The notes: generated from the sequence alone by a model not told the origin. Counted from the first letter of the stretch, positions 34,755 to 43,526 are shown. The stretch is DNA of 64,000 nucleotides from Clostridiales bacterium (GCA_019419995.1 JAHZHZ010000001.1:102626-166625), one strand, 5' to 3'. Program-made: numbers and translations.

Positions 34755-36210
34755 ACGCAGGTTTTGTGGGACGATGGCCCTGCTGTGGATGTTTTCTTTT
34801 GGACTTGCTGAAGATAATTCCGCGACAACGCCATTGACTGCGCAGGGCTCGACTCCAGTGGTTACGAGTGAAGAAGTCACGCCACTCCCTACCTCAGCAG
34901 TCACGCAGATTTCGACTCCAGAAGTTACCCAGGCGCCGACTCCGGGAGATGCCCAGAGTCCAACTCAGCAGGTTACACAAGCCCCAACCTCGGAGGTCAC
35001 ACAGGCTCCCACCTCGGAGGTTACGCAGGCTCCCACCTCGGAGGTCACACAGGCTCCCACCTCGGAGGTCACACAGGCTCCCACCTCGGAGGTCACACAA
35101 GCTCCCACCTCGGAGGTCACACAAGCTCCCACCTCGGAGATCACGCAGGCCCCGACTTCGGAAGCCACTCAGGTACCGACTCCAGAAGCCACCCAGCCCC
35201 CGACTCCGGAGGTCACCCAGTCTCCTGAGCAGACATTGGCGCCTGAAGTTACCGCTACGCCTTCGATCGGACCAAGCCTGAGCCCAGAAACCAGTTTGAG
35301 CCCGGAACCTTCGGTCACGCCCGCACCTACGGCGCTAGGGCTCAAGCTGGAGGGAGCAGTGCAGATGCAAACCGGTGTGTGGCAGGTGGAAGTACAGATT
35401 CCGGATAGCCAGCTCAATTTTAGCTGGACGCCGGTGAAGGACGCTATAGCGTACAATTGGAGCCTTTTAGATGCGGAGGCCGCTGTGATCCAGGCGGGGC
35501 AGCTGGATCAGTGTGTGTTGGTGATTTCTCTCCTGGAACTTACCGATGGTCCCTATTGCATGAAGGTACAGGCGGTTGGGGAGGAAGGCATCCTGTTGGA
35601 GGAGGAAATTCAGTTTGAGTTGATACAGGGAGGAGCTCCCTCAGGCGGACGTCCCATGGGAGGTGGACGACCTTCTGGTGGAGGTAGGCCCTCTGGTGGT
35701 CAGTCAGTGGGAGAAGTTGCGCTGGAGGAAGATGAATTTCACATTACCCCAGGTGAAGCGCTCACCAGCAGTCATTCCTCGGGGACGAAGGATATGCGGG
35801 CCTACGGAACTGTGGAACTGGTGATTCCCCAGGAGACGGTGAATCGACTGACCTTGGGGAATGAGAGCCTGGAAATTTTACTGTCGGGAGGCGCTGGCTT
35901 TACTGAGACGATGGAATCGCAACGACTGATCCTTACTCCTGAATCCGGTGGGGAGAGTTGGATGGTTAATGCCATGGCGTTGCGTACCCTTTATGAAAGT
36001 GGAATCAGTGAAATAGAGTTGATCCTGGAGGACGGTGTACGGGTGATTTCCACAGATCTGGAACTGCAGGGAACGGTTTATGCGTCCCTGCGCATGCAGG
36101 GTTACGTCTCCAAAGATTTTGATTTGGAAGTATCGGCCGCCGACATAAATGTTCAGGTGGATTCACAGACGTATGTGCTTAGTGAAGATGGAGAATTGAT
36201 TCCCCAGTGA
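34747..36210 (+). CDS. secreted Thr/Pro-repeat surface protein with Fn3-like domain
   Basis: A 487-residue protein I do not recognise as a named family. A short signal peptide (about residues 1-21, ending GLAED) is followed by about 175 residues of Thr/Pro/Gln/Ser sequence whose core is eight-residue units of the type TQAPTSEV, encoded by 24-base tandem repeats (34873-35232). After this come an Fn3-like segment (WQVEVQIPDSQLNFSWTPV to YCMKVQAV, about 215-285), a Gly/Arg/Ser hinge (GGRPMGGGRPSGGGRPSGG) and a C-terminal beta-rich domain of about 160 residues. The repeat would act as a wall-spanning stalk. GTG start, overlapping the upstream stop; AGGAGG precedes it. There is no LPxTG sorting signal. 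Confidence 0.75.
   Translation: MNKRRFCGTMALLWMFSFGLAEDNSATTPLTAQGSTPVVTSEEVTPLPTSAVTQISTPEVTQAPTPGDAQSPTQQVTQAPTSEVTQAPTSEVTQAPTSEVTQAPTSEVTQAPTSEVTQAPTSEVTQAPTSEITQAPTSEATQVPTPEATQPPTPEVTQSPEQTLAPEVTATPSIGPSLSPETSLSPEPSVTPAPTALGLKLEGAVQMQTGVWQVEVQIPDSQLNFSWTPVKDAIAYNWSLLDAEAAVIQAGQLDQCVLVISLLELTDGPYCMKVQAVGEEGILLEEEIQFELIQGGAPSGGRPMGGGRPSGGGRPSGGQSVGEVALEEDEFHITPGEALTSSHSSGTKDMRAYGTVELVIPQETVNRLTLGNESLEILLSGGAGFTETMESQRLILTPESGGESWMVNAMALRTLYESGISEIELILEDGVRVISTDLELQGTVYASLRMQGYVSKDFDLEVSAADINVQVDSQTYVLSEDGELIPQ
34873..35232 (+). repeat. 24-bp tandem repeat array inside the surface-protein gene
   Basis: About fourteen to fifteen in-phase 24-base units. Seven units at 34993-35160 are nearly identical (core GGTCACACAGGCTCCCACCT); units on both flanks diverge progressively. 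This pattern of a homogeneous centre and decayed edges suggests recent expansion by slippage or unequal recombination. Confidence 0.93.
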
Positions 36211-36221
36211 AGGTGATGTGT

Positions 36222-37208
36222 ATGGGTAAAAAATTTCTATGCGCAACTTTGATGATACTTCTGATAAACTGTGCCGCTGTGGCAGAAATGTACCAGGGTA
36301 GCACGGTGGCGTCTTCCAGCGTGCGGATTGAGGCAGAGAACGATCTATCGGAAATTAATGTGTCCGTCGGACAAAGAGTAGAGGCAGGCGATGTCCTGGC
36401 CGTGGCAAAATCCACCCGAGTATTTGCGCAGCAAGATGGAATTGTGGCCAGCATTGGTGCCGAAGTGGGCGAAAAAGTGGATGGAACGGTGGTGGAAATT
36501 GCGCCGGAGTCCAAATATCGTATCTATTGTACGGTAGAGGATGCGAAGCAGACCCCGGAAAATATGCTGATTCATAGCGGAGAAGCCCTCTACATTCGCT
36601 GTACGGCGGATGGAACACACCGGGCAACGGGCGTAGTAACCCAGATTGACGGAAGTGAATATCAACTGCTTACTACTGGTGGCGAACTTTACGTGGGGGA
36701 GACTGTCTATTTGTACCGAGATGAGGAATTCAGTACTGATCAGCGAGTGGGTATCGGCACGGTGGTGGTTGATGAAACCTGCGTCTACCAGTCTCAGGGG
36801 ACAATCAGCAAAATTTGCGTAGAAGAGGGTGAGCATGTAGAGCGGGGCGAGCTGTTGTACGAGGTAATTTCCGGGACAGAATTTGAAATCCTTGCGACCG
36901 TGGATGGCATCGTAACGCAGATCCCTGACAGCGAAACCGAGGAAGAGGGAGCTGCGGCCTTTATGCTGGTGCCAGATGAAGCTATCTGCGTGGAGGTGAA
37001 GCTGGATGAGACACAGGTCTACGCTCTATCTGCGGGAGACGATGTGGGCTTGATCTATGCAGATGACGTTGAAGGAAACCTGTGGCCGGGTACGGTAATT
37101 CAGATTGCGAAAACAGAGGTGGACGGAAAATATACAGCATATATCGCGCCGCAGACAGGGCCCGAGCGCCTTGGCCTGACTGTACAGGTGTATTTCGGGG
37201 AGATATAA
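36222..37208 (+). CDS. secreted barrel-sandwich (HlyD/biotinyl-lipoyl-like) protein 2
   Basis: A 328-residue secreted protein and paralogue of the 33633 product. Signal peptide residues 1-21 (ending NCAAVAE). Half motifs: SEINVSVGQRVEAGDVLAVA, RVFAQQDGIVASIGAEVGEKV, QGTISKICVEEGEHVERGELLYEV and ILATVDGIVTQIPDS. Both paralogues share a middle segment of the form GELYVGETVYLYRDE followed by RVGIGTV or RIGRGEL, which I do not know from standard HlyD proteins. A cysteine in the signal peptide (INCAAVA) is not in a clear lipobox. ATG 36222 after GAAGGTGA; a GTG at 36207 overlaps the upstream stop. Last gene of the operon before a strong terminator. Confidence 0.77.
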   Translation: MGKKFLCATLMILLINCAAVAEMYQGSTVASSSVRIEAENDLSEINVSVGQRVEAGDVLAVAKSTRVFAQQDGIVASIGAEVGEKVDGTVVEIAPESKYRIYCTVEDAKQTPENMLIHSGEALYIRCTADGTHRATGVVTQIDGSEYQLLTTGGELYVGETVYLYRDEEFSTDQRVGIGTVVVDETCVYQSQGTISKICVEEGEHVERGELLYEVISGTEFEILATVDGIVTQIPDSETEEEGAAAFMLVPDEAICVEVKLDETQVYALSAGDDVGLIYADDVEGNLWPGTVIQIAKTEVDGKYTAYIAPQTGPERLGLTVQVYFGEI

Positions 37209-37258
37209 AGACGCTGTAGGACGTAAAGTGCTCTCGTCCTACAGCGTCTCTTTCTTTT
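37209..37258. terminator. bidirectional terminator
   Basis: A perfect 15-base stem (37209-37223 with 37235-37249) followed by CTTTCTTTTC, starting right at the stop of the last efflux-operon gene and serving also the convergent reductase gene. Confidence 0.85.
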
Positions 37259-38451
37259 CACCAAGGTTTCCAAAGTTGTGTAATCCAACGACCGATGCGG
37301 TAGAAAGGCGTTTCCAGTTCATTGGCTGCTACCTTTAACATCTGCCGGATGGGAATAGATTGGGGACAGTGGCGCTCGCACCTGCCACAACCGATGCAGC
37401 GGGATGCACTGCCGGGAATCTTGCGCACGGCGGTCACCTGCCAGTATTCCTTTTCTGCCTTGCGTCTGCCATCGATGTCGATGACGTTCAGACAGCGAAA
37501 GCTGCCGGGAATGTCCACGCCTTGTGGACAGGGCATACAATAGCCACAGCCGGTGCAATTGACCCGGGTGGTTTCGCTGATTGCCTGGCGCAGGTGGTCG
37601 ATCAACGCGAAATCTTCCTCCGTAAAGCTGTTGGCTCCAGAGCGAGCGGCGGAACGCAAGTTTTCCTGGATCATTTCAAGACTGTTCATGCCGGAGAGCA
37701 CGCAGCTTACTTCGGGCTGGTTCCAGAGCCATTGAAAGGCCCACTCTGCGGCGCTGATGTGCCGGGGATGCATGTCTATGGCCTTCAGGGCACCTGGGGG
37801 AAGGCGATTGGTCAACCGACCGCCCCGCAGGGGTTCCATGATGATTACTGGAAGGCCCTTGCGGGCGGCAGCTTCGAGTCCCTGACGGCCCGCCTGAGCA
37901 TTTTCATCCATGTAATTGTACTGGATCTGGCAAAAATCCCAGTCATAGGCGTCGAGTATTTTCAGGAACATCTGAGTATTGCCATGAAAAGAAAAACCAA
38001 TGTGGCGAATCTCGCCCAGCCGCTTTTTTTCTGCAATCCATTCCCGCACGCCCAACCGCTCCAGTTTCTCCCAAGATGCCACGTCGGTGAGCATGTGCAT
38101 TAGATAATAGTCGATGTAGCTGGTGCGCAGGCGGGAAAGTTCTTCACGAAAGGTTTTTTCCATGCCGGCGGTGGATTTGATCAGATACTGGGGCAGCTTT
38201 GTAGCAATGTAAACTCGATTGCGGCAAGCATTTTTTTCCAGAATTTTGCCAACGGCGGCTTCGCTGCCTGGATAGATGTAGGCCGTATCCAGATAATTTA
38301 CGCCCCCATCTATGGCAGCCATGAGCTCAGCTTCCGCCTTGGCTAGGTCAATGACGCCGTTTTTGCGGGTGAAGCGCATGCAGCCGTAGCCCAACACGGA
38401 TAGCTGGTCGCCGTCCACGCCAGGACGGTATCGCATCTTCCAGTCTGACAT
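37258..38451 (-). CDS. aldo/keto reductase with C-terminal ferredoxin-like 4Fe-4S domain
   Basis: A 397-residue oxidoreductase. Residues about 1-280 are an aldo/keto reductase barrel (VLGYGCMRF, YLDTAYIYPGSEAAVG with the catalytic Asp/Tyr, ATKLPQ, IDYYLMHM). Residues about 290-375 carry cysteine clusters CTGCGYCMPCPQGVDIP and CIGCGRCERHCPQSIPI, which bind one or two 4Fe-4S clusters. This fusion is common in clostridia and suggests ferredoxin-linked rather than simply NADPH-linked reduction; substrate unknown. It is followed 16 bases upstream-wise by the MATE gene in the same operon. Confidence 0.92.
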   Translation of the reverse strand: MSDWKMRYRPGVDGDQLSVLGYGCMRFTRKNGVIDLAKAEAELMAAIDGGVNYLDTAYIYPGSEAAVGKILEKNACRNRVYIATKLPQYLIKSTAGMEKTFREELSRLRTSYIDYYLMHMLTDVASWEKLERLGVREWIAEKKRLGEIRHIGFSFHGNTQMFLKILDAYDWDFCQIQYNYMDENAQAGRQGLEAAARKGLPVIIMEPLRGGRLTNRLPPGALKAIDMHPRHISAAEWAFQWLWNQPEVSCVLSGMNSLEMIQENLRSAARSGANSFTEEDFALIDHLRQAISETTRVNCTGCGYCMPCPQGVDIPGSFRCLNVIDIDGRRKAEKEYWQVTAVRKIPGSASRCIGCGRCERHCPQSIPIRQMLKVAANELETPFYRIGRWITQLWKPW

Positions 38452-38467
38452 AATCGATCAACCTCCG

Positions 38468-39841
38468 TCAATGAAAGCGAAAGCGGTGATGGGCGTTTCG
38501 TGGATCGTAGCCGTGTACCCAATCTGATTTGAGATAATACAGCAGGAAAATGCTTGAACTGATAAACCAGGTCAGGGGGTAGGCCCAGAACAGGATGCGG
38601 TAGTCGTGCACAATAGACATGGCGATGGAGATGAACACAATGCGCAGCAAACACCAGACCGATAGCATCACCAGCATGGGGACAGTGGCCTTTCCTGCGC
38701 CTCGGCAGACCCCCGCCACGGCGTGGGAAAAAGCCAGCAGGCAGTAAAACAGGCTCTCGATGCGGGATTGGGTTACTGCGATGTGCACTACTGTCGGATC
38801 ACTGTTGAACAGGCCTACCAATACTGGCGCGGTCAGTCGTACCAGTACACCGATGATTTCTGCCGTTATAATGGTCAGCAAAATGCCGAAACGAGCACCC
38901 TGCTTTGCTCGGGCATATTCTTTCGCACCTAGATTTTGGCTGACAAAGGTGGTCAGCGCCAGAGCAAAGCTGGTAATGGGTAAAAAGGCAAAGCCCTGAA
39001 GCTTAGAGTAAGTTCCACAGGCTGCCATGGCATCGGAACCAAAGGAGTTGATGTAACTTTGGACGGTGACATTGCCTATGGCAATCACCGAATTTTGAAT
39101 GCCTGTGGGCAGGCCCATGCGAATAACCTCTCCCATCAGACCCCGATGAAAGCGTATGCTGCGAAGGCGCAGCTGATATACTGTGCCGGGCTTGCGCAAA
39201 TGTAGGTAGCATAGCAACGCGCTGGCGGCCTGAGAGATGGCAGTGGCCGTCGCTGCGGATCCCACACCGAAGTGGAATACACCTATGAACAACAGATCCA
39301 GCACTACGTTTAATACGGAAGAGACGATCAGATAGTACAGGGGCCTGCGGCTGTCTCCCAGAGCATTCATGATCCCTGTGAAGACATTGTAGAGCATGAC
39401 GGCCACAGAACCCAGAAAATAGTTGCGGAAATAGGCGATGGACCCTTGCAGTACATCCGGCGCGGTACCCATCCACCGGAGTAGTACCGGTGAGAGCAGC
39501 ACGCCAAACACCGTCATTGCCACGCCTGCTACCAGACCAAAGGCCACGGTGGTATGGATGGCATCGGATACGTTTTTGTCTTCGCCCGCACCAAAATAGC
39601 GAGAGATGACTACACCCGCACCCAGGGCAATGCCGATCATCAGACTGGTGAGCAATTGAAGCAGGGATGCAGAAGAACTGACCGCAGCCAGGGCCTGCTT
39701 GCCCAGCAGATTTCCTACGATCAGGGAGTCTGCGGCATTATAGAGCTGTTGGAATAGCTGACTTAAGAAAACGGGTAGCGCAAAGGACAGCATCACGCGG
39801 CGAACGTTGCCCGTGGCCATATTCATGGTTCCGGTCTGCAT
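38468..39841 (-). CDS. MATE-family multidrug/metabolite efflux protein
   Basis: A 457-residue membrane protein with twelve predicted helices in two homologous halves, beginning VMLSFALPVFLSQLFQQLYNAADSLIVGNLLGKQALAAVSSSAS, the standard NorM/DinF-type opening, and repeated at about residue 240 (GLPTGIQNSVIAIGNVTVQSYINSFGSDAMAACGTYSKL). It exports cationic compounds using Na+ or H+. GGAGAGA lies before ATG 39841. First gene of a two-gene unit with the aldo/keto reductase. Confidence 0.92.
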   Translation of the reverse strand: MQTGTMNMATGNVRRVMLSFALPVFLSQLFQQLYNAADSLIVGNLLGKQALAAVSSSASLLQLLTSLMIGIALGAGVVISRYFGAGEDKNVSDAIHTTVAFGLVAGVAMTVFGVLLSPVLLRWMGTAPDVLQGSIAYFRNYFLGSVAVMLYNVFTGIMNALGDSRRPLYYLIVSSVLNVVLDLLFIGVFHFGVGSAATATAISQAASALLCYLHLRKPGTVYQLRLRSIRFHRGLMGEVIRMGLPTGIQNSVIAIGNVTVQSYINSFGSDAMAACGTYSKLQGFAFLPITSFALALTTFVSQNLGAKEYARAKQGARFGILLTIITAEIIGVLVRLTAPVLVGLFNSDPTVVHIAVTQSRIESLFYCLLAFSHAVAGVCRGAGKATVPMLVMLSVWCLLRIVFISIAMSIVHDYRILFWAYPLTWFISSSIFLLYYLKSDWVHGYDPRNAHHRFRFH

Positions 39842-40023
39842 GCGTTTCCATCTCTCCTTCGTATTTTAGCTTACTGATTCATCATACCAAAATAGAGGGC
39901 ATTCCGCAAGCGGGCGAAGGATATTTACTAAGCTAAAATCACGGCAGTACTCTGTCCTGCGATTAAATAAATGAAGTTATTTGATCAGGAATGTTGATTT
40001 TAGTATCTTAGAAAAACTTAATT

Positions 40024-40055
40024 AAGCCCGGCAGACCTTAAAAGGCGCCGGGCTT
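40024..40055 (-). terminator. terminator after purB
   Basis: A nine-base GC-rich stem (40024-40032 with 40047-40055) 15 bases past the purB stop, followed on the minus strand by AATTAAGTTTTT. Confidence 0.65.
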
Positions 40056-40070
40056 TGAAAGTGCGAGGAA

Positions 40071-41495
40071 TCAAATTTTAATTTCACCCATGGACATTTC
40101 GCCTTCCCGAGCGAGAATGGGTTCAATCACCTGGGTAACAAAGCGCTGTGCCTGTTCTGCAGCGCGGCCAGTGTATTTTTCAGGGGCAAGCAGCTGTTCT
40201 AACTGGCTGTGATCCAGCGGAAAGGCCGGATCTGCGGCGATGCGCTGCATCAGATCGCTTTCCAAACCTTCCTGCTTCATGCGGGTTGCGGCTGCCTGGG
40301 AATGTACGCGAATGCGCTCGTGAATTTCCTGCCGGTCAGCGCCGTTCTTCACCGACTCCATGATGATATCCTCGGTGGCCATAAAGGGCAGGTTTTCGTT
40401 GACGCGGCGGGCAATCATTTTGGGGTAAACCACCATGCCATCGGCCACATTAGCGTAGAGTTCCAGTACCGCATCCGTGGCCAGGAACGCCTCGGGCAGG
40501 GACAGTCGCCTGTTGGCGCTGTCATCCAGCGTGCGCTCAAACCACTGAGTGCAAGCAGTCATTTGAGCGTCCTGCACCAACGCCATTACGTGCCGGCTGA
40601 GAGCGCAGATGCGTTCGGAGCGCATGGGATTGCGCTTGTAGGCCATGGCCGAAGATCCAATCTGGTTTTTTTCAAACGGCTCTTCAATTTCCCGGAAGGA
40701 TTGCAGCAGGCGTAGATCCTGGGCAAACTTGTAGGCGCTTTGGGCGATGGAGGACAGCGCGCTGAGCAGGCGGCTGTCCAGCTTGCGAGGGTAAGTCTGC
40801 CCAGAAACGTCGAAGACTGCGTTCATGCCGATCTTTTCAGCAATGCGGCGTTCCAGTTCATCCACTTTGGCGCCGTCTCCGTCAAATAACTCCAGAAAGC
40901 TCACCTGCGTGCCGGTGGCACCTCGGTTACCCAGCAGCTTGATGGCGGAGCGAGCATCGTCCAGTTCTGTCAGATCCATGTACAGGTCCTGCAGCCACAG
41001 GCAGGCGCGTTTGCCCACGGTGGTAAGCTGAGCGGGCTGCAGGTGCGTATAGCCCAGAGTGGGCAGATCCTTGTATTCCAATGCGAATTTGGACAGGCGC
41101 CGCATCACCTCAATGAGTTTTGCACGAATCAGATTCATGGCGTCCCGCAGCATCAGAATATCCGCGTTATCCGTTACATAGCAACTGGTTGCGCCCAGGT
41201 GAATGATACCCCGGGCATTGGGGCATACGTCACCATAGGCCAGTACATGGGCCATCACATCGTGGCGCACCCGTTCCTCGTGGCGGCGAGCAGCCTCATA
41301 ATCGATATCATTGATGTGGGCCTTGAGTTCGTCCACCTGTGCCTGAGTGACGGGAAGTCCCAACTCCATTTCCGATTCAGCCAGGGCCACCCACAGCTTG
41401 CGCCAGGTGGTGAATTTTCTGTCGGGGGAAAAGATGTACTGCATTTCCCGGCTGGCATAGCGGCTGTTCAGCGGGGTTTCATAGGTATTCTTCAT
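40071..41495 (-). CDS. purB: adenylosuccinate lyase
   Basis: A 474-residue enzyme of the fumarase/aspartase superfamily that cleaves SAICAR and adenylosuccinate in purine synthesis. The superfamily signature is SSAMAYKRNPMRSE (residues about 285-298, with the catalytic serine loop); other markers are IHLGATSCYVTDNAD and GYTHLQPAQLTTVGKR with the catalytic His. Length agrees with the family's eukaryote-like/clostridial branch. GGAGGAAATATCT precedes ATG 41495. It is downstream of purA with a 54-base gap containing a hairpin. Confidence 0.95.
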   Translation of the reverse strand: MKNTYETPLNSRYASREMQYIFSPDRKFTTWRKLWVALAESEMELGLPVTQAQVDELKAHINDIDYEAARRHEERVRHDVMAHVLAYGDVCPNARGIIHLGATSCYVTDNADILMLRDAMNLIRAKLIEVMRRLSKFALEYKDLPTLGYTHLQPAQLTTVGKRACLWLQDLYMDLTELDDARSAIKLLGNRGATGTQVSFLELFDGDGAKVDELERRIAEKIGMNAVFDVSGQTYPRKLDSRLLSALSSIAQSAYKFAQDLRLLQSFREIEEPFEKNQIGSSAMAYKRNPMRSERICALSRHVMALVQDAQMTACTQWFERTLDDSANRRLSLPEAFLATDAVLELYANVADGMVVYPKMIARRVNENLPFMATEDIIMESVKNGADRQEIHERIRVHSQAAATRMKQEGLESDLMQRIAADPAFPLDHSQLEQLLAPEKYTGRAAEQAQRFVTQVIEPILAREGEMSMGEIKI

Positions 41496-41517
41496 AGATA
41501 TTTCCTCCGTGAAAATC

Positions 41518-41539
41518 GGGGGACGAATCCTCGTCCCCC
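41518..41539 (-). promoter_or_regulatory. hairpin between purA and purB
   Basis: A perfect nine-base GC-rich stem (41518-41526 with 41531-41539) and four-base loop without a T-run, in the short purA-purB gap. Confidence 0.55.
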
Positions 41540-41549
41540 GGAAGATATT

Positions 41550-42824
41550 TTAGCGAATGATCAGGGCCTCGCGCTCCGGGCCTACGGAAACATACTTGAT
41601 GGGGCAGCCAACCTTTTTCTCGATAAATTCTACATAATCCCGGGTCGACTGGGGCAGATCTTCCCAACGGCGGATACCGGAAATATCGCAATTCCAGCCG
41701 GGCAGCGTCTCGTATACCGCTTCACAAGCATCCAAGTCAGCGGTGTAGGGGAAACGGTCGCTTACCTGACCGTTGAGCCGGTAGCCTACGCACACCGGGA
41801 TTTCCTTCAGATAGGACAGCACGTCGATTTTCGTCAGTGCCAGGCAGGTGGCAGCCTGAAGCCGGGTGCCGTATTTTGTGGCCGGAACATCAAACCAAGC
41901 TACCCGACGGGGACGACCGGTGGCCGCACCGTATTCTGCGCCTGCTTCCCGCAGGTCATGAGCGGCCTGTCCATCCAATTCGCCCACAAATGGCCCTTCG
42001 CCTACGCAGGTGGAATAGGCTTTGGTGACACCCACCACTTCGTCCACTTTCAGATTCGGACATCCGCAGCCCACCGGCGCATAGGCCGAGATGGGATTGG
42101 AGGACGAGGTGTAGGGATAGATGCCGTAATCCAGGTCTCGAAGGGCTCCAAGCTGAGCCTCAAACATGATGTCCTTACCTTCGGCGTGGGCCCGCTCCAA
42201 CAGGTCAAAGGCGTCGCAGATGTGGGGCTTGAGACGCTCACCGTATTCGAAAATCCACTGAAGAATCTCATCATAGTCCACCGGTTTCTGGCCGTAACCT
42301 TTGACAAAAACGGTGTTCTTCCAGTCGATCAGGCGGCGCAGATGCTCTCTCAGGGAATCCGGGTGGAGCAAGTCGCCCATCTGAATGGCCTTTTTCATAT
42401 ATTTATCCCCGTAAATGGGACTGATTCCCCGCCGGGTAGAACCGTAGGCATTCTTGCCCAAGCGCTCCTCTTCCCACTGATCCTGAGCAGGGTGGATGGG
42501 CAGCACCATCATGGCCCGATCGGAAATTTTTAAATTGTCGGGGGTGATCTTCACGCCTGCAGCACGCAGACGGTCAATTTCCCCACAGAGATGTTTCAGA
42601 TCCACAACCGCGCCCGCACCCAGCAGGTTGATGGTCTCTGGATGAAAGATACCCGAGGGCAGCAGGTTCAGGGCAAACTTGCCATATTCATTGATCACCG
42701 TGTGGCCTGCGTTGTTGCCTCCCTGATAGCGCACTACCACCTGATATTTGTCCGCAAAGTAATCCACCATGCGGCCCTTGCCCTCATCGCCCCAGTTGAT
42801 TCCGACGATTGCACAATTGCTCAT
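41550..42824 (-). CDS. purA: adenylosuccinate synthetase
   Basis: A 424-residue GTP-dependent enzyme that joins IMP and aspartate to give adenylosuccinate. The N-terminal GINWGDEGKGRMVDYFA is the catalytic P-loop with Asp and His partners (NNAGHTV), and TRRGISPIYGDKY is the IMP-binding loop. GAATGRPRRVAWFD and LTKIDVL (guanine specificity) are in place. Length is standard. GGAGGAATG lies before ATG 42824. It precedes purB, so both steps from IMP to AMP are encoded together. Confidence 0.96.
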   Translation of the reverse strand: MSNCAIVGINWGDEGKGRMVDYFADKYQVVVRYQGGNNAGHTVINEYGKFALNLLPSGIFHPETINLLGAGAVVDLKHLCGEIDRLRAAGVKITPDNLKISDRAMMVLPIHPAQDQWEEERLGKNAYGSTRRGISPIYGDKYMKKAIQMGDLLHPDSLREHLRRLIDWKNTVFVKGYGQKPVDYDEILQWIFEYGERLKPHICDAFDLLERAHAEGKDIMFEAQLGALRDLDYGIYPYTSSSNPISAYAPVGCGCPNLKVDEVVGVTKAYSTCVGEGPFVGELDGQAAHDLREAGAEYGAATGRPRRVAWFDVPATKYGTRLQAATCLALTKIDVLSYLKEIPVCVGYRLNGQVSDRFPYTADLDACEAVYETLPGWNCDISGIRRWEDLPQSTRDYVEFIEKKVGCPIKYVSVGPEREALIIR

Positions 42825-43055
42825 TGAAACATTCCTCCGTATATTCCAAGCCTCGTTGGCCTATGCTCTCAGGCACAACTAACCTTATAAATTTATTCGC
42901 TATTTATTCCGAAAATCCTGCCTGCTGGCCCAGAATTAACAGAAAAGTGGCGGGATGCTCCTCTTGTAATACGAACTATTCGAGTGATTTGTAATATATT
43001 GTTCGCATTTTTGACTGCGATGCACGGGCTGTGCCTAAAGTGCTTTTCTCCTCCT

Positions 43056-43084
43056 TGACTTAATGAAAAGAACGCATTATACTG
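43056..43084 (+). promoter_or_regulatory. promoter of csoR
   Basis: TTGACT at 43056-43061, 17-base spacer, TATACT at 43079-43084, 32 bases before the chosen csoR ATG. No CsoR-like palindrome overlaps it. Confidence 0.75.
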
Positions 43085-43116
43085 TTTGCAAGTTAATCAG
43101 GGTTGGGAGGATGAAA

Positions 43117-43392
43117 ATGAGACAGTGCATGGATTCAGAAAACCTGCATCGCCGTCTGAAGAAAATCATAGGCCAGGTGCAGGCCATCGATCGGATGATT
43201 GATGAAGATGTGCCCTGTGAGGACATTCTTGCCCAACTTAATGCCGCCAAATCTGCCTTACATGGCTGCGGTAAGGTGGTATTGGAGGGGCATATTCGCC
43301 ATTGTGTGCGGGATGGAATTGAGCATGGTGATGCGGAAAAGACCATCGACAGCTTTACTAAGGCAGTGGAGCGCTTCGCCAATATGGGATGA
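43117..43392 (+). CDS. csoR: CsoR-family copper-sensing transcriptional repressor
   Basis: A 91-residue all-helical repressor of the CsoR/RcnR (DUF156) family. The Cu(I) ligand set of CsoR is present with exact spacing: Cys34, His59 and Cys63, in DEDVPCEDIL and LEGHIRHCV. RRLKKIIGQVQAIDRMI is the usual DNA-contact helix. Apo protein would bind the operator at the downstream ATPase promoter and leave when Cu(I) binds. Two upstream in-frame ATGs exist (43063, 43111); ATG 43117, six bases after GGGAGG, fits best. Followed by a possible tiny ORF and the copper ATPase. Confidence 0.9.
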   Translation: MRQCMDSENLHRRLKKIIGQVQAIDRMIDEDVPCEDILAQLNAAKSALHGCGKVVLEGHIRHCVRDGIEHGDAEKTIDSFTKAVERFANMG

Positions 43393-43400
43393 GGCCGTGC

Positions 43401-43526
43401 ATGGAAATGGCAGAAGTGCCGGTCGGGTATTCATTTGCGACTGTCAGGGGATGTGGGTTGATCTGTTGGCGTGAATGCCCAATGAGGGGTATGCGCCTGG
43501 CGGAGGCTTCATTTCTGGTAGAATGA
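43401..43526 (+). CDS. possible small Cys/Met-containing peptide between csoR and the copper ATPase
   Basis: A 41-codon ORF, tentative. It starts eight bases after the csoR stop and has GAGG six bases before its ATG. The peptide contains GCGLICWRECPMRGM, that is three cysteines and two methionines in fifteen residues, suggestive of soft-metal binding. There is no known family. It could equally be chance; it would be co-transcribed with csoR. Confidence 0.3.
   Translation: MEMAEVPVGYSFATVRGCGLICWRECPMRGMRLAEASFLVE

Noticed and set aside
34894..35168. Antisense open frames across the 24-bp repeats
   Set aside because: A repeat length divisible by three keeps all frames open; repetitive CDLRGGSL-like products are a by-product of the array.
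34873..35232. CRISPR array
   Set aside because: The repeats are directly contiguous 24-base units without spacers and lie inside a coding frame.
41043..42533. 496-codon plus-strand open frame across purB and purA
   Set aside because: It lies antisense to two unmistakable enzymes and spans their intergenic hairpin; no family features.
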